From Rutidosis leptorrhynchoides (lineage: Eukaryota; Streptophyta; Magnoliopsida; Asterales; Asteraceae): 64,000 nt of DNA. The DNA lies in contig NC_092343.1 in the NCBI RefSeq assembly GCF_046630445.1, positions 136,021,501-136,085,500 of the forward strand, written 5' to 3'. A program made the position numbers and the translations under genes. The notes below the pieces were generated by a model. It saw nothing but the letters and a program-made list of their open reading frames with translations, was not told the DNA's origin and ran no database searches. Shown one piece after another: positions 1 through 10,862 of the stretch (positions within the stretch are counted from its first letter, which is position 1; every line of letters begins with the position of its first letter).

Positions 1-243
1 CTCGCCTTAAATTCTTGATGATATAACTTATAGACATAATCTGCTAGAGATGTCTTTCCAATCCCACTTATGCCCGAAATAGTTAGAATGTCGGCCGTAT
101 TTGAGGACTCGTCTTTCAACCACAAAGAGATGTGTTTTACAGATTTTTCCATCCCAATAAGGAGTGGCACTGAACTACTTAAGGGTCCACCTAATGTACG
201 GTAGAGGTTATCAACGATTTCTTCAATAAACTCCGTCTCTGAC
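1..243 (-). CDS. TIR-NBS-LRR resistance gene, exon 2 (start of NB-ARC), partial
   Basis: On the minus strand 243 to 1 reads as one open frame containing the NB-ARC P-loop GISGIGKTSLA (about 75 down to 43), preceded by TEFIEEIVDNLY and LIGMEKSVKHISLWL, the usual linker between TIR and NB-ARC in plant TNL proteins. The exon starts after a TTTCAG acceptor at 249-244. Joined to the TIR exon at 5095 (phase 2, AG plus G) the frame continues without a break. The protein would bind ATP/ADP through the P-loop and act as an intracellular immune receptor (family knowledge). The rest of NB-ARC and the LRRs lie outside the window, so intactness of the whole gene cannot be judged. Confidence 0.85.
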
Positions 244-382
244 CTGAAATTTAGAGGTGGTCAGTGCGTTTGACTATCTAAGCTTCATATGACATATCAT
301 CTTTACGTTAAGCTTGATTTATAAGTTTAGCTAAACTTGTTGCAGTTAATTTCTATGGAACTATACATCAATAGGTTACTTA

Positions 383-764
383 GGGTGCGTTTCTTTACAT
401 CTTAATTGAATGGTTCAGCGTTGAATGCTGACGTTTGTTTCTGACCTATGAATGACATATGTTGCTAAATGGTCCAGCGTTCAGTGTTGAACCATTTAGA
501 GTTGAAACACTCTCTTAACCATTAAGCACCTAAGTTTTCTGTTATACACAACTCAAGTCGTATTCATAACACTTAAACAAACAAGTATAATAATTTTTTT
601 CATTTATGTAACGTAAATAATATAATTTTACCCAATTGTTTTCATTCAAAATGTTTATCAAACAACTTGTTTTCATTCAGAATCAAAAGTTTATTAAGAG
701 ACTTTGAATCATTCAGATTATGAATCATTCAGCGTCAACTCATTCACTTTTATCAAACGCACCC
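383..764. mobile_element. Tourist-like MITE (PIF/Harbinger group)
   Basis: The ends are inverted copies, GGGTGCGTTT at 383 and AAACGCACCC ending at 764, flanked on both sides by TTA (380-382 and 765-767), the 3-bp target duplication of PIF/Harbinger elements. The 382-bp body is AT-rich and non-coding. It lies in intron 1 of the TNL gene, beside the Copia-1 insertion. Confidence 0.7.
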
Positions 765-796
765 TTAGATTGAGCTATGCATTTATAAGATTATCT

Positions 797-944
797 TGTT
801 AGCCCATATTCTTAGCCCATGTTCTCATATTGTATGGGCTTTGCCCTTTAGTCTTGTTAAGGTTATTTAGCATTATATATGCACCAATGTATTACGGGTT
901 TGAATCAATCAATAATAACAATACTACAATAATAGTCTTCAACA
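797..944 (+). repeat. 5' LTR of Copia-1
   Basis: 148 bp, starting TGTTAGCCC and ending CTTCAACA. It is followed immediately by the tRNA-Met type primer binding site at 945-956. Confidence 0.9.
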
Positions 945-1401
945 TGGTATCGAGCCTAATTATTTAGGGTTTTTTTTCTGCCTTTTTGCCGATCTTCCAA
1001 ATTATCGGCTACCACCGATAACATAAATCACTCACTGAAACTTCTGCTATTTTTTTTCTTCATTCTCAATTTCAATTGCACCGCTTCTCAATTAATTATA
1101 ATCCACGTGTTTGATATTTGGGGCTCACATCTCATATTTGCTGGCTTTAAAAAAAAAAAAAAAAAAAAAGTATATGACATTCTTCGTGTGCCATTCATTA
1201 CGTACCCCTACTTCTCAATTATATAGCTTTTTTTTTTTTTAATCAGTTCTTGAAATCAATTAATAAATTAATTGATTTTCTTTTTTGTTACTTCATCGGT
1301 GGTCAAAACTACAAACCTATAACGACAAATATGAACGGGTAGAAGCCACGTAGCATTGCAAAGGTCATATTTATTCAAAGTTAAATTCATCCCACGCAAA
1401 T

Positions 1402-4400
1402 ATGAACATCGTCGACAATAGCAGTTGTAGGTCTATCAACTCAGAAGCCCAACTACTAGAAGTTATTCAGGCTCAAAATCGTATTATATCCCAACAGCAG
1501 GCCCAAGGCCTTTACACAGCCTATCCCACTTCTTCTACTGATTACGGTGCTACCGAATGGCACAAGGACACGGGTGCGTCTTCACATCTTACCTCATGTA
1601 TTAATAATCTTGGTACTGTTTTTAATAACTGCAAATATTCATCTGTAGTCGTTGGTAACGGGAACACATTCCCGTTACTAACACCGGCCATAGCTTGTTA
1701 CCCAATGTCCACCGACCGTTACATTTAAATAATGTACTTGTAACCCCTAACATCATTAAAAACCTCATATTTGTTCGTCAATTTACCCGTGATAATCATG
1801 TTTCTGTTGAATTTGTTCCTTTTGGTTTTCTGTGAAAGATTATCTAACGCGTCGTCTGCTTCTCCGATGTGATAGCACCGGTGATCTCTACCCACTTACA
1901 TCACCCATCTCTCACTCTTCTCAGCGGGCTCTTCTCACTAGTCCGGTTACATGGCATCAACGTCTCGGACATCCCGGACATGATGTTTTTCGAAGACTCA
2001 TTCTAATAAAGATATTATTTGCAATAAATCGTCGTCCCCTGTTCTTTGCCATGCCTGTCAACTTGGCAAATACGTGCGACTCCCTTTTTCCGTTTCTAGC
2101 TCTAATGTTAATGCTACTTTTGATATTATCCATTCGGATTTATGGACATCTCCTGTTTCTAGTCTTAGTGGTTTAAAATATTATATTATATTTCTTGATA
2201 ATTTTTCGCATTATATATGGGTTTTTCCATTACGCAATAAATCTGACGTGCTTAACACATTCATACAGTTTCGTACATTTGTTTGCACTCAATTTAACAA
2301 AGAAATCAAAGCTTTTCAATGTGATAATGGGGGTAAATTCGATAACACTGCTTTCCATCAACTTCTTCAAACTAATGGCATTCAATTTCGATTCTCCTGC
2401 CCTCACACCTCTCAGCAAAACGGAAAGTCTGAACGCATGCTCCGTACCATTAACAATCTAATTCGCACCCTACTTTTTCAAGCTCATCTCCCGCCCACTT
2501 ACTGGGCGGAAGCTCTACACATGGCAGCCTATCTACTTAACATTCTTCCCTCTTCCACCATCAATCATGACATCCCACACTCCCGTCTCTACAAACAAAA
2601 ACCTAGCTACGCCACTCTTCGAGTCTTCGGTTGCCTCTGCTGCCCTCACCTTTCCACCACACACAAACTTGCCCCTCGTTCCACTCCATGTATTTTTTTT
2701 GGGTACCCCTCCAATCATCGGGGTTACTGTTGTCTGGATCTTACCACCAACAAAATCATCCTCTCTCGACATGTCACCTTCGATGAGACCTGCTTTCCAT
2801 TCGGCTCCATGACACCCACTCAACCACCATCCTATGACTTTCTGGATCCTCCTCCAAATCACTTTTCCAGGACATTTCATCTACCACCAGAGACACAACC
2901 TCCTCCTACTCAGGCTACCGACACCACACCTCCACCTCATCCTATTTTGGAGCCATAACCTCCTCCTACTGAGGCTACTAACCCCACGCCTCCACCTCAT
3001 CCTATTCCGGAGCCACAGCCTCCTCCTAATGAGGCTACATCCTCTTCTACTTCCACTCACCCCATGATCACCCGCACACGCCTTGGTACAACCAAACCGG
3101 TACAGCGTCTTAACCTTCACACCACTGTCATCTCCCTCATTCCTCGCACTTACTCTGAAGCTCTTTACGACCCTAACTGGAACCAAGCTATGACAGATGA
3201 ATATAATGCTTTAATTAACAGCAGTACTTGAAAACTTGTGCCTCGCCCATCGGACATGAACATAGTTTGCTCCAGGTGGCTATTCAAGCACAAGTTTAAT
3301 GCAGACGGTAATTTGAGCAGGTACAAGGCCCGACTTGTTGCGAACGATCGTAGTCAGCAGGTTGGCATTGATTATGATGAGACTTTAGGCCCGGTTGTCA
3401 AGCCGGCATCGATACGCACCGTCCTCAGTTTGGCGGTCTCTAGACACTGGCCAATTCATTAACTAGATGTCAAGAATGCCTTTCTTCACGGACAGCTCTC
3501 AGAGACTGTCTATATGCATCAGCCAACAGGGTTTCGGGATCCCAGGTATCCGGATCATGTCTGCTTATTGCAGAAATCCTTATATGGCCTTAAGCAGGCT
3601 CCACGCGCTTGGTTTCAGTGCTTTGCAGGTTATGCTCAGAGGATCGGCTTTCTCCAAAGCCGCTGTGATACTTCTCTTTTTATTTACCAGCAGGGACCCA
3701 ATACTGCGTATCTACTCTTATATGTTGATGATATTGTCTTGACTGCTTCATCCACAGGTTTACTTCAGCAGATTATCTCTTCCTTACATACGGAATTTGC
3801 TATGACTGATTTGGGCCCCTTAGACTACTTTCTTGGGATTCACGCCACTTGTACTGCATCTGGCCTATTTCTCTCACAAAAACAGTACGCCACTGAGATT
3901 ATTGCCTAGGCTGGTATGCCCACATGTCATCCCTGCAGGACTCCGGTTGAGCCGGGTGCCAAACTTACTAGTCATGTCCCTTCTGTCAAGGACCCGACTC
4001 TATATCGGAGCCTTGCCGGCGCATTACTATCTCACATTCACTCGACCAGATATTTCATATGCCGTTCATCAGATCTGTCTCTTCATGCATGACTCTCGCG
4101 AACAGCACATGCACGCCCTCAAACGGATCTTACGTTACATTCAGGGTACCACGGATCTGGGTCTTCAACTATATTCTTCTTCTCCTAATACATTGGTTGC
4201 CTATTCAGACGCTGACTGGGCTGGTCGCCCCACCACGAGACGTTCTACTTCAGGATATTGTGTTTTCCTCGGCAATAACCTTCTCTCATGGTCTTCAAAA
4301 CGGCAACTCACTCCTTCACGATCCAGCGCAGAGGCCGAATATCGAGGGGTTGCCAATGCCGTTGCCGAGACATGTTGGCTCCGCAATCTTCTTCGGGAAC

Positions 4401-4670
4401 TTCATTGCCCTCTCACTACTGCCACTCTAGTCTAATGTGATAATGTCAGTTCCGTATACCTCTCGTCCAATCCGGTTCAACATCAGCGGACTAAACACAT
4501 TGAGATTGACATACACTTTGTTCGCGACCTGGTTGCTCAGGGACAAGTTCGAGGTTTACATGCCATCCAGATACCAGTTTGCCTACATCTTCACCAAAGG
4601 ACTTCCGTATGCGCTTTTCGATGAGTTCCGATCCAGTTTGAGCGTCTGGCGTACTCCCGCTCCAACTGCA
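1402..4670 (+). pseudogene. Copia-1 gag-pol polyprotein remnant
   Basis: Most of gag is missing. The first recognisable part is the gag tail and the protease motif DTGASSHLT (1574-1600). The GAG-pre-integrase motif WHQRLGHPG (1953-1979) follows, then an integrase core with IIHSDLW and QQNGKSERM (2074-2958). After a low-complexity proline-rich linker (2870-3060) come the RT with [18 protein letters not shown] and YVDDIV (3238-3909), and RNase H with DADWAGRPTTRRSTSGYC and SAEAEYRG (4200-4435). The frame is broken by stops near 1726, 2956, 3460 and 3907 and by shifts between frames, so no complete protein is encoded. Confidence 0.9.
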
Positions 4671-4676
4671 GGGGGA

Positions 4677-4824
4677 TGTTAGCCCATATTCTTAGCCCAT
4701 GTTCTCATATTGTATGGGCTTGGCCCCTTAGTCTTGTTAGGATTATTTAGCATTATACATGCACCAATGTATTACGGGTTTGAATCAATCACTAATAACA
4801 ATACTACAATACTAGTCTTCAACA
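4677..4824 (+). repeat. 3' LTR of Copia-1
   Basis: 148 bp and about 95% identical by eye to the 5' LTR. It is followed by the TATCT target duplication at 4825-4829, which matches 792-796. Confidence 0.9.
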
Positions 4825-5094
4825 TATCTAAATTCTTAGTATTTATAATCCGTAGCGAACAACTTTGAACATTAAATTGGAACTCAACGAGTCAACGGTA
4901 AAAGTTTATGAAAGCATTGGAGCTACTCTTAAGTAAGCTAGAATTATCCAAATGGTCGATGAATATTTTTTGGCTCAAGCTCTCTTTGTCAACAAATACA
5001 GATTTTTAGTTGACTTCCACTAGCTAAATTTAATGGTATGGTATATGCTACAGCTGAAACTGGTTTATAAAATTGGGTAAAAAAAGGTAGTTAC

Positions 5095-5624
5095 CTGCCC
5101 CTTGCTTCATGCCCTTTTAGATCAGAAACTTGTGTTAGTGCTTCGTTCCACTTGTGTATCTTGTTAGTCAACTTACTTCTTTTTCCCACATCTGTCTCTT
5201 CTTCCATCATCTGTTTATGAATTGTGATTGCATTTCCAAAGCTATTGTGTTGCTTCCTAACATCCCTAGGCTCCACATGATAGAAGATCGGGATAACAAT
5301 CTGGCCGCAGGTCTTATGTTGCTCAAGGATCAATACGAGTTCATCTAGACACCACGTTGACAAAGCATAATTCTTAGACAACACGATAATAGAAGCCCTT
5401 GATCGTTTGATTACAATCTCCAATTGCAGTTTCAGATCTACACCGGCATGGATCTCTTCATCGTCCAAAAAGGTTTTGAGATTAGCACTCTCAAGGGCTT
5501 TGTGGAGATGATTAATGGAGGCGAGACGGGTATCAACACCTCGAAAACTTAGATATACATCGTACAATTTATTATGGTCATTACCCGATGAAGATGATTC
5601 TGAAACTTCTGTGATATTAACCAT
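5095..5624 (-). CDS. TIR-NBS-LRR resistance gene, exon 1 (TIR domain)
   Basis: The minus-strand frame encodes a TIR domain: YDVYLSFRGVDTR (about residue 21), then FLDDEEIHAG, SIIVLSKNYALSTWCLDEL and PIFYHVEPRDVR. The glutamate of CLDEL (about residue 95) is the position of the catalytic NADase Glu in plant TIR domains. I chose the ATG at 5624, which gives the usual 20-residue leader; another in-frame ATG at 5687 would add 21 residues. The exon ends at the GT donor at 5094 after a GHEARG-type linker and splices in phase 2 to the NB-ARC exon at 243. No stop or frameshift is visible. TIR domains of this class make NAD-derived immune signals (family knowledge). Confidence 0.88.
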
Positions 5625-6069
5625 TAGTGAAACGTAAAAGGTATTAGTGATATGAGAGACGAGTAAACAAGTAGGATGAGTAAACAAGTGATTTGAGAGA
5701 TGAGTAAACCATTATTGAACTGTGAAACTACTTTTTGATAGACATCCACAAATCACTGTTTTTCCATTTACTTAAATGATCCACCAAGTCAACAACTACT
5801 TTTTCTTAAGGAAGTTGTCAGGAAACTTAAAAAATAAAAAATAAAAAAAATAAATAATAAATAATAAATAATAAATAATAATAATAATAATGATAACTAG
5901 AAAAAATTTGATCCACTTGTCAAGGCCGGTGGCAAAACTTGAAGATAACTCTTAGAGGGGCAAAGCTTGAATGTAAATACAAGATGGGAGAAAGTATTAA
6001 AAAGAAAGATTCTCAATTGCTAATGTTGAAGAAGATTATCATTGTCAGCTGGATTATTTTTATTTGTTA
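5625..6069. other. Upstream region of the TNL gene, no gene seen
   Basis: AT-rich sequence that should hold the promoter of the minus-strand TNL gene. It contains an A/AAT-rich microsatellite at about 5827-5892. No coding feature is supported, and I could not place a TATA box with confidence. Confidence 0.5.
5827..5892. repeat. (AAT)n/A-rich microsatellite
   Basis: Runs of AATAAAT grading into AAT units, upstream of the TNL gene. Confidence 0.85.
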
Positions 6070-6275
6070 CTATCTCCGTCTCATTCTAATAGGACAATAT
6101 TCCATTTTGGACTGTTACATTCTGATAGTCCACTTTCATAAATAGAAAGGAAAGAAGATATTTCATTGGTGGATCTGGAGAGAGAAGATATTTCATTATT
6201 GGAGAAATGAAGTTAGTGGGTTTCCTAAAACTGAGTGTTTTTTGTCTATGGACTATTTGAATGAGATGAATGGAG
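6070..6275. mobile_element. Stowaway-like MITE, diverged
   Basis: It begins CTATCTCCGTCTCATTC after a TA (6068-6069) and ends with GAATGAGATGAATGGAG before a TA (6276-6277). The ends are imperfect inverted repeats of the Stowaway CTCCCTCCGTCYCA type. The 206-bp interior resembles in part the MITE at 7680-7876, with GGAGAGAGAA and GAATGAAGTTAGTGG-like blocks. Confidence 0.6.
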
Positions 6276-7354
6276 TATTTTTTTATTCATTATATGATCC
6301 TCTATATACTCTGGTATTTCCTTCAAGTCGTCGATGTTTTTTTGTTACTTTTGAAATTGGATCCTTTTGAATTTTATTGAATAATAGTTCATTCAACAAT
6401 TGTGTTATGTACCGTGACTACAATTTTTTTGCCATTTGTGATGGTGTATAATTGTTGCAATATCTAGTCTATACTAGTGACTAATAAATTGACAAATGGT
6501 TTATGCTTATAAAACAACTGACCAATGAAATGACTACATGTTTGATATGATGTTGAACCCTCTCATCAGTTTGACTAAGACAAAGCAAATAAACAGTTTA
6601 CCTGCACCTGTTATTTTAATAAAGGTTTGACAATTATTTTTGTAACTATACAGCAATATTGTATGTATGCAGCACTGTAATACAGGTTTTTGACACTAGT
6701 TGTAATCAAGCAACACAAATTACTTTTTTAATATATGCAACACACTACAAACACATTGCCATTTAGTAGCACACAATTTTAGTGGTAATAGTATAAAATG
6801 CCACTAATTCGTATTTTTAGTGACATATATTTTATGTGCCACTAAGCATCAAGGAATTAGTGTTATTTTGAAATTTATGCCATTAAAGTTGTGTATAGAT
6901 ATTGGCATTTTGAGGTTTATGCCATGAAAGTTACATATCAGCAGTGGTTCAGAAAATTTAATCACCGGAGTCAAAAAAAAAAAAAAAGTTATCCTAAAAA
7001 ATATGCGATCATTATAGGGACTCAAAACAACGTAAACATAAAACGTAAAATGCAATTAGAAAAAAATTCTACATTACTCCCTCATTCACCAAAAAAGTAA
7101 GATGTTCACACACATGTTTAGCGAAATCGTTGTTCATACAAGATTTTCACGATAACCGATTAATATACTTGTTTTTTTATAATGGATTTGCTCTTGGAGT
7201 AAATGGTTACCCACATATAGTTATGTTACATATAGTTATGTTATTGTTAATCAACTATGATAAAGTATGTACTACTATTATTATTAATAGAATTTTGCTA
7301 ACAACCGTCGTTAACATTGTCGTTAACACGCTTTAATATGTATATATGTATATA
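6276..7354. other. Intergenic, no gene recognised
   Basis: AT-rich. Around 6741-6850 it starts CACTACAAACAC and has repeated AGTGGC/GCCACT-like words, which could be one end of a CACTA-type or MULE-like fragment. No matching second end or target duplication was found. The short open frames here look random. Confidence 0.4.
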
Positions 7355-7385
7355 CTAGATTTTTGAGCTCGTGCATTGCACGGGT
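7355..7385 (-). other. Helitron 3' terminus (hairpin plus CTAG)
   Basis: Read on the minus strand, the hairpin CCCGTGCAATGCACGAG (7385-7369) is followed after about 10 A-rich bases by CTAG (7358-7355) and then a T. This is the 3' signature of plant Helitrons, which insert between A and T without target duplication. Confidence 0.55.
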
Positions 7386-7512
7386 GTGTAAAAACCGTGC
7401 AAAAAATGTAATTTGCAGTTTATATTGGTATGTAAATAACGATACTAAAAATAATTTAGAGTAAAATGAAAATTTTTCATAGAACGTAAAATTAGTAAAA
7501 TATAAGTTATAT

Positions 7513-7602
<90 letters not shown>
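7513..7602. repeat. (AT)n microsatellite
   Basis: About 90 bp of almost pure AT dinucleotides, inside the presumed Helitron-A. Confidence 0.95.
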
Positions 7603-7606
<4 letters not shown>

Positions 7607-7679
7607 CCAATCCATAACTAAGCACTAAATGGGGTACAAACTGGATAAGTGAATATTAGCCAGAAATCCTAATTTTATA

Positions 7680-7876
7680 CTCCCTCCGTCTCACTTAAAG
7701 TGTCCACATTTCTATTTTGGGATGTCCCATTACAAGTGTCCACTTTGTATTTCAACCAATGAGAAGAGGTTATTCTGGAGAGAGAAAAATTCTGATTGGT
7801 GGAGAATGAAGTTAGTGGTATTTCTTAAAACTGTTTTGTAAAAAGTAAGTGGACACTTGTAGTGGGACGGAGGGAC
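7680..7876. mobile_element. Stowaway MITE
   Basis: 197 bp with terminal inverted repeats: CTCCCTCCGTCTCA at 7680 and TGGGACGGAGGGAC ending at 7876, flanked by TA (7678-7679, 7877-7878). These are the standard Stowaway (Tc1/Mariner) ends and target duplication. Non-coding. Confidence 0.85.
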
Positions 7877-8114
7877 TACTAAAAAAACATGAAAGGGTAT
7901 TTTGGTCATTTTCATAATTTATTTTTCCATAGCTTTTTTCAGGAGCAATTAGGGTTCATACACTGATACGTTCATCATCATTATTTATCAAAATTCATAC
8001 TTTCAAAAGATGATTCCTACAACAACAAATTGATGTTACATTCATGATCTTAGCACTAATCCTAAACTACGTTCATCGTCAATTTCGATTTACATAAACA
8101 AATTTAAATAGTTT

Positions 8115-8576
8115 TATTAGTTCACAATAACTTGATTATGAACACTAAACTCTCAATAAACAATAGATACAAATTATATGAACAAAATTGAGAGAACACG
8201 AATGATATATAATATGAAAGACAAAGTAATCGTGCTTGAGAGATACAAAATACAATGAACATCGTACCCCTATTTATACAAGGTTAAACCAAATCTCCAA
8301 GATTTGGTTTCCAAAACTACTTGACTAAAAGATAGGAAAAGATAAACTAAAACTTATTAATATTCTAAATAAATCAGTGTTTATCTTCTAGAGATAATAT
8401 CAAATCAAAACGTGATCTTCTAAATATTTATCCAGATCTCCAGAATTCCCATAGCTTCTTTACCAAGTAATTAAACCGTTCACACAAACAGATTCTGCAA
8501 CTTGCATCTCCAGACTCTAACTTCCAGACTCTAACTTCCTGCAAAACATTTTGACTCATCAGATCTTATTCCAACA
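8115..8576 (-). repeat. 3' LTR of Copia-2
   Basis: 462 bp; on the minus strand it starts TGTTGGAATAAG at 8576 and ends near AACTAATA at 8115. By eye it matches 16477-16938 base for base. It contains a short direct repeat of the word CCAGACTCTAACTTCC. Confidence 0.92.
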
Positions 8577-8613
8577 ATCTCCCCCTATCTGATGATGTCA
8601 AAAACTACCCTTT

Positions 8614-10224
8614 CTACTTCTTCAGTTTTGCAAGCTCTTTTTCGATCAACCTACATTTGCTCTTCATTGACTTAATGCTCTTCAACATAAACAACTTACC
8701 TTCCAAATGTTTCAACAATTTAACTCTAAAAGGATGAGTCTGTTCAGTTGTGCACCTGGTCAACAACCCAAGCAACAAATTAATATCTGCACCTTCATAC
8801 CTTTTAAACCTAAACCTTTTATTCATCAAAGACCTCAGCCTCTCTTGAGCAGCAGCAATATCAAGAACACTTTCTTGACCACCAACTATGATTTGAGTAC
8901 CACTTTCACCAACATCGGTTTGAACACCAGATTGATCAACACTAGCACCACCCTCTTCAACATTCATTTGTACATCCTCACCTGTGTCAACACCATCACC
9001 TGTACCCATTTGACTTACATTTGCAACCACAACTTGAACATTTTCAACATTTTCTTGAGAAACTGCTTGATCACCATCATCTCTAACTTGATCACCATCA
9101 TCTCTAACAACAATCTCATCTTCAACCATTGGAACAACTTCAGCATCAACAACTTCAGTTTCGATAACCTCAGCTTCAGTTTCAGTTCTTTCATTATCAT
9201 TATTCTCCCCCTCAACCTGTAACTCCCCCTCAATATGAGCCCTTTTGGAAGACTCACCATCACCACCTGCAGCTAACCTCTTTCGTTTCTCCCCCTTTTT
9301 GACATCATCTTGAGAGAGAGCAGATAAGAATCTCCAAATTTCAGCTTGATCATCCTTAATAGACTTGATATCTGAGGCAAAACCAGCAAAACACTCTTTA
9401 ATTTCTTCAACACCCTGCATCTTAGCCTCCAAACTGCTCAATCGATCACCAAAACCTGCAATATCACCAGAACCCTGTACAATCCCAACCAACCTCCTAA
9501 CCTCCAACACCTCATTATTTGAAACCAAATTATTATTATTAAAGTTAGAATGAAGTTTATTAATTTGTGACTGCACACCCTGAAGCTTGTCATCAAACTC
9601 CTGAGCCATAGAAGTCAAAGCTTGAGAAAAGCCAACCTCTGTGACTGGTGCCTCAGCCTGCAATGTAGAACCAGTTGGGATTAATAAAGGTTGTATGTCC
9701 TCAACACTTACCTGTTGTGAAGTAGAGTGATCCTTGGACAAAGAAGTTATTGAGACTTGTACTTCATCCTGTGATCTGAATGAAGCATTGGCAGCCTGTG
9801 CAAGGATGTGTAAGGATTGGACATTTGGAGAGTGGAGTGGCAGACTGATGTCTGAGGTAGGTTTAGCCATAGATTGGTCTTGAGTTTGGTTTGATAAGTC
9901 CAGGATTGGGACTTGATTTAAGTTATCTGAGGGGGTTAATTCAGTAACTGTAATGAGGTTATCCAAGCTCACTATCCTAGATGGTTTAGGCTGGGTTAAA
10001 GTACTCCCCTCACCAACCTCTAGCAGAGGTGATGGAGTTGCACTTGCAGCACCTTGCCTAATAGATGTTTGATGTGCATCTATGGGTGCTGAAACAACTA
10101 GGTTTTCAGACATGTGAATATTCTCAATATGAGTTGGTAAGCTCATAAGGTTGTTTAATGAAGAATTTTGTTCTTGAGCAGTGGGAGAAGGTGGGTTTGA
10201 ATTGAGTGGGATTTCCTCATCCAT
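8614..10224 (-). CDS. Copia-2 third ORF downstream of pol (536 aa, function unknown)
   Basis: A complete frame from ATG at 10224 to a stop at 8614. The N-terminal 200 residues are Ser/Thr/Pro-rich and low in structure. Residues of about 200-310 have the heptad-like pattern of a coiled coil (LTSMAQEFDDKLQGVQSQIN, SSLEAKMQGVEEIKE). A basic KKGEKRKR patch follows, then a long acidic Glu/Asp/Val-rich stretch with a tandem RDDGDQV repeat. The C-terminus is basic (KRFRFKRYEG to the end). No signal peptide or membrane span is visible, so a classical envelope role is not supported. Sireviruses often carry an extra, so-called env-like ORF at this place; this one is a hydrophilic version. It could be a structural or nucleic-acid-binding accessory protein (speculation). 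Confidence 0.75.
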   Translation of the reverse strand: MDEEIPLNSNPPSPTAQEQNSSLNNLMSLPTHIENIHMSENLVVSAPIDAHQTSIRQGAASATPSPLLEVGEGSTLTQPKPSRIVSLDNLITVTELTPSDNLNQVPILDLSNQTQDQSMAKPTSDISLPLHSPNVQSLHILAQAANASFRSQDEVQVSITSLSKDHSTSQQVSVEDIQPLLIPTGSTLQAEAPVTEVGFSQALTSMAQEFDDKLQGVQSQINKLHSNFNNNNLVSNNEVLEVRRLVGIVQGSGDIAGFGDRLSSLEAKMQGVEEIKECFAGFASDIKSIKDDQAEIWRFLSALSQDDVKKGEKRKRLAAGGDGESSKRAHIEGELQVEGENNDNERTETEAEVIETEVVDAEVVPMVEDEIVVRDDGDQVRDDGDQAVSQENVENVQVVVANVSQMGTGDGVDTGEDVQMNVEEGGASVDQSGVQTDVGESGTQIIVGGQESVLDIAAAQERLRSLMNKRFRFKRYEGADINLLLGLLTRCTTEQTHPFRVKLLKHLEGKLFMLKSIKSMKSKCRLIEKELAKLKK

Positions 10225-10862
10225 CCCTTCTGCCTGCTCTGTTTGTGTAACATCATGGGGTGGAGTATACCGTTAATTCCAATGATACCAAAAAGGCTCT
10301 CGTTATTGGTTTTAGCCCCAATAAGGCTCTAGTGTGCGGTTCATCCGCGGGTTACAAGCTTGTGTATTCAAAGTTGTTCCCTGTTTCGAAACAACCACAC
10401 GTCGAGTAAAATTACCGAGCCAACTAAACCCGGTGTCGGTGTAGGGCGGAAAAGATACTCGAGAATGGCAATTTGTACAATTCAATTCAATTCAATTCTT
10501 GGGTAACAACTTTGACTCTGATTGCTCAGAATCTGCAGGTTGGTCTGCACGGCCAAGATTGACCCAATGCATCATAACAGAAAGTTATCAAAAAGATTGA
10601 CACAATCATTATCAAATTAATACTCCTGACAAAAATTTTCAAAAAAAATTACCATTAACTCCCTTCATTAATACCAAATTTGACCCTTTTATTTTAGGAA
10701 ATAGAATAAAGAAAAAAAAAATTAACCTAAAAATGAAATTTAAAAAAAAACTTTATTTGACTGAAGAAGGAAACAAATTTATAAAAAAAAAAACACTTGA
10801 GTAAACTTTCCCAGACTCTGAACAATATTACGTCACCCAGACTCTAAGAAAATAACTCAGAC
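10225..10862 (-). other. Non-coding spacer between pol and third ORF of Copia-2
   Basis: 638 bp without a long frame. It has a GC-richer block (10240-10470), a CAATT tandem repeat (about 10479-10498) and an A-rich part (10620-10800). On the minus strand a CAGAGCAG stretch lies just before the ORF3 ATG and could act as a splice acceptor for a subgenomic RNA (inference). Confidence 0.5.

Larger units (their letters stand above)
797..4824 (+). mobile_element. Copia-1: Ty1/Copia element with short LTRs, decayed
   Basis: It is bounded by 148-bp LTRs (797-944, 4677-4824) and a perfect 5-bp target duplication TATCT (792-796, 4825-4829). A primer binding site TGGTATCGAGCC starts at 945 directly after the LTR, and a GGGGGA polypurine tract precedes the 3' LTR. 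The LTRs differ at about 7 of 148 positions, so the insertion is not recent. The order protease, integrase, RT, RNase H is that of Copia. The short LTRs and RT wording suggest the Ale/Retrofit lineage (inference). It sits in intron 1 of the TNL gene, in the opposite transcriptional direction. Confidence 0.92.
244..5094 (-). other. Intron 1 of the TNL gene, enlarged by transposons
   Basis: The donor is CAG/GTAAC at 5096-5090 and the acceptor TTTCAG at 249-244. The intron is 4851 bp; without the Copia-1 insertion and its duplicated target it would be about 0.8 kb, and about 0.4 kb without the MITE. The remaining sequence is AT-rich with no other recognised feature. Confidence 0.75.

Noticed and set aside
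6741-6850. CACTACAAACAC start, possible CACTA transposon end
   Set aside because: No inverted partner end or 3-bp target duplication was found within several kb.
8707-9222. 171-codon plus-strand frame opposite the Copia-2 third ORF
   Set aside because: It mirrors the biased codon composition of the minus-strand ORF and has Asn/Thr/Ile-rich shadow composition without a domain.
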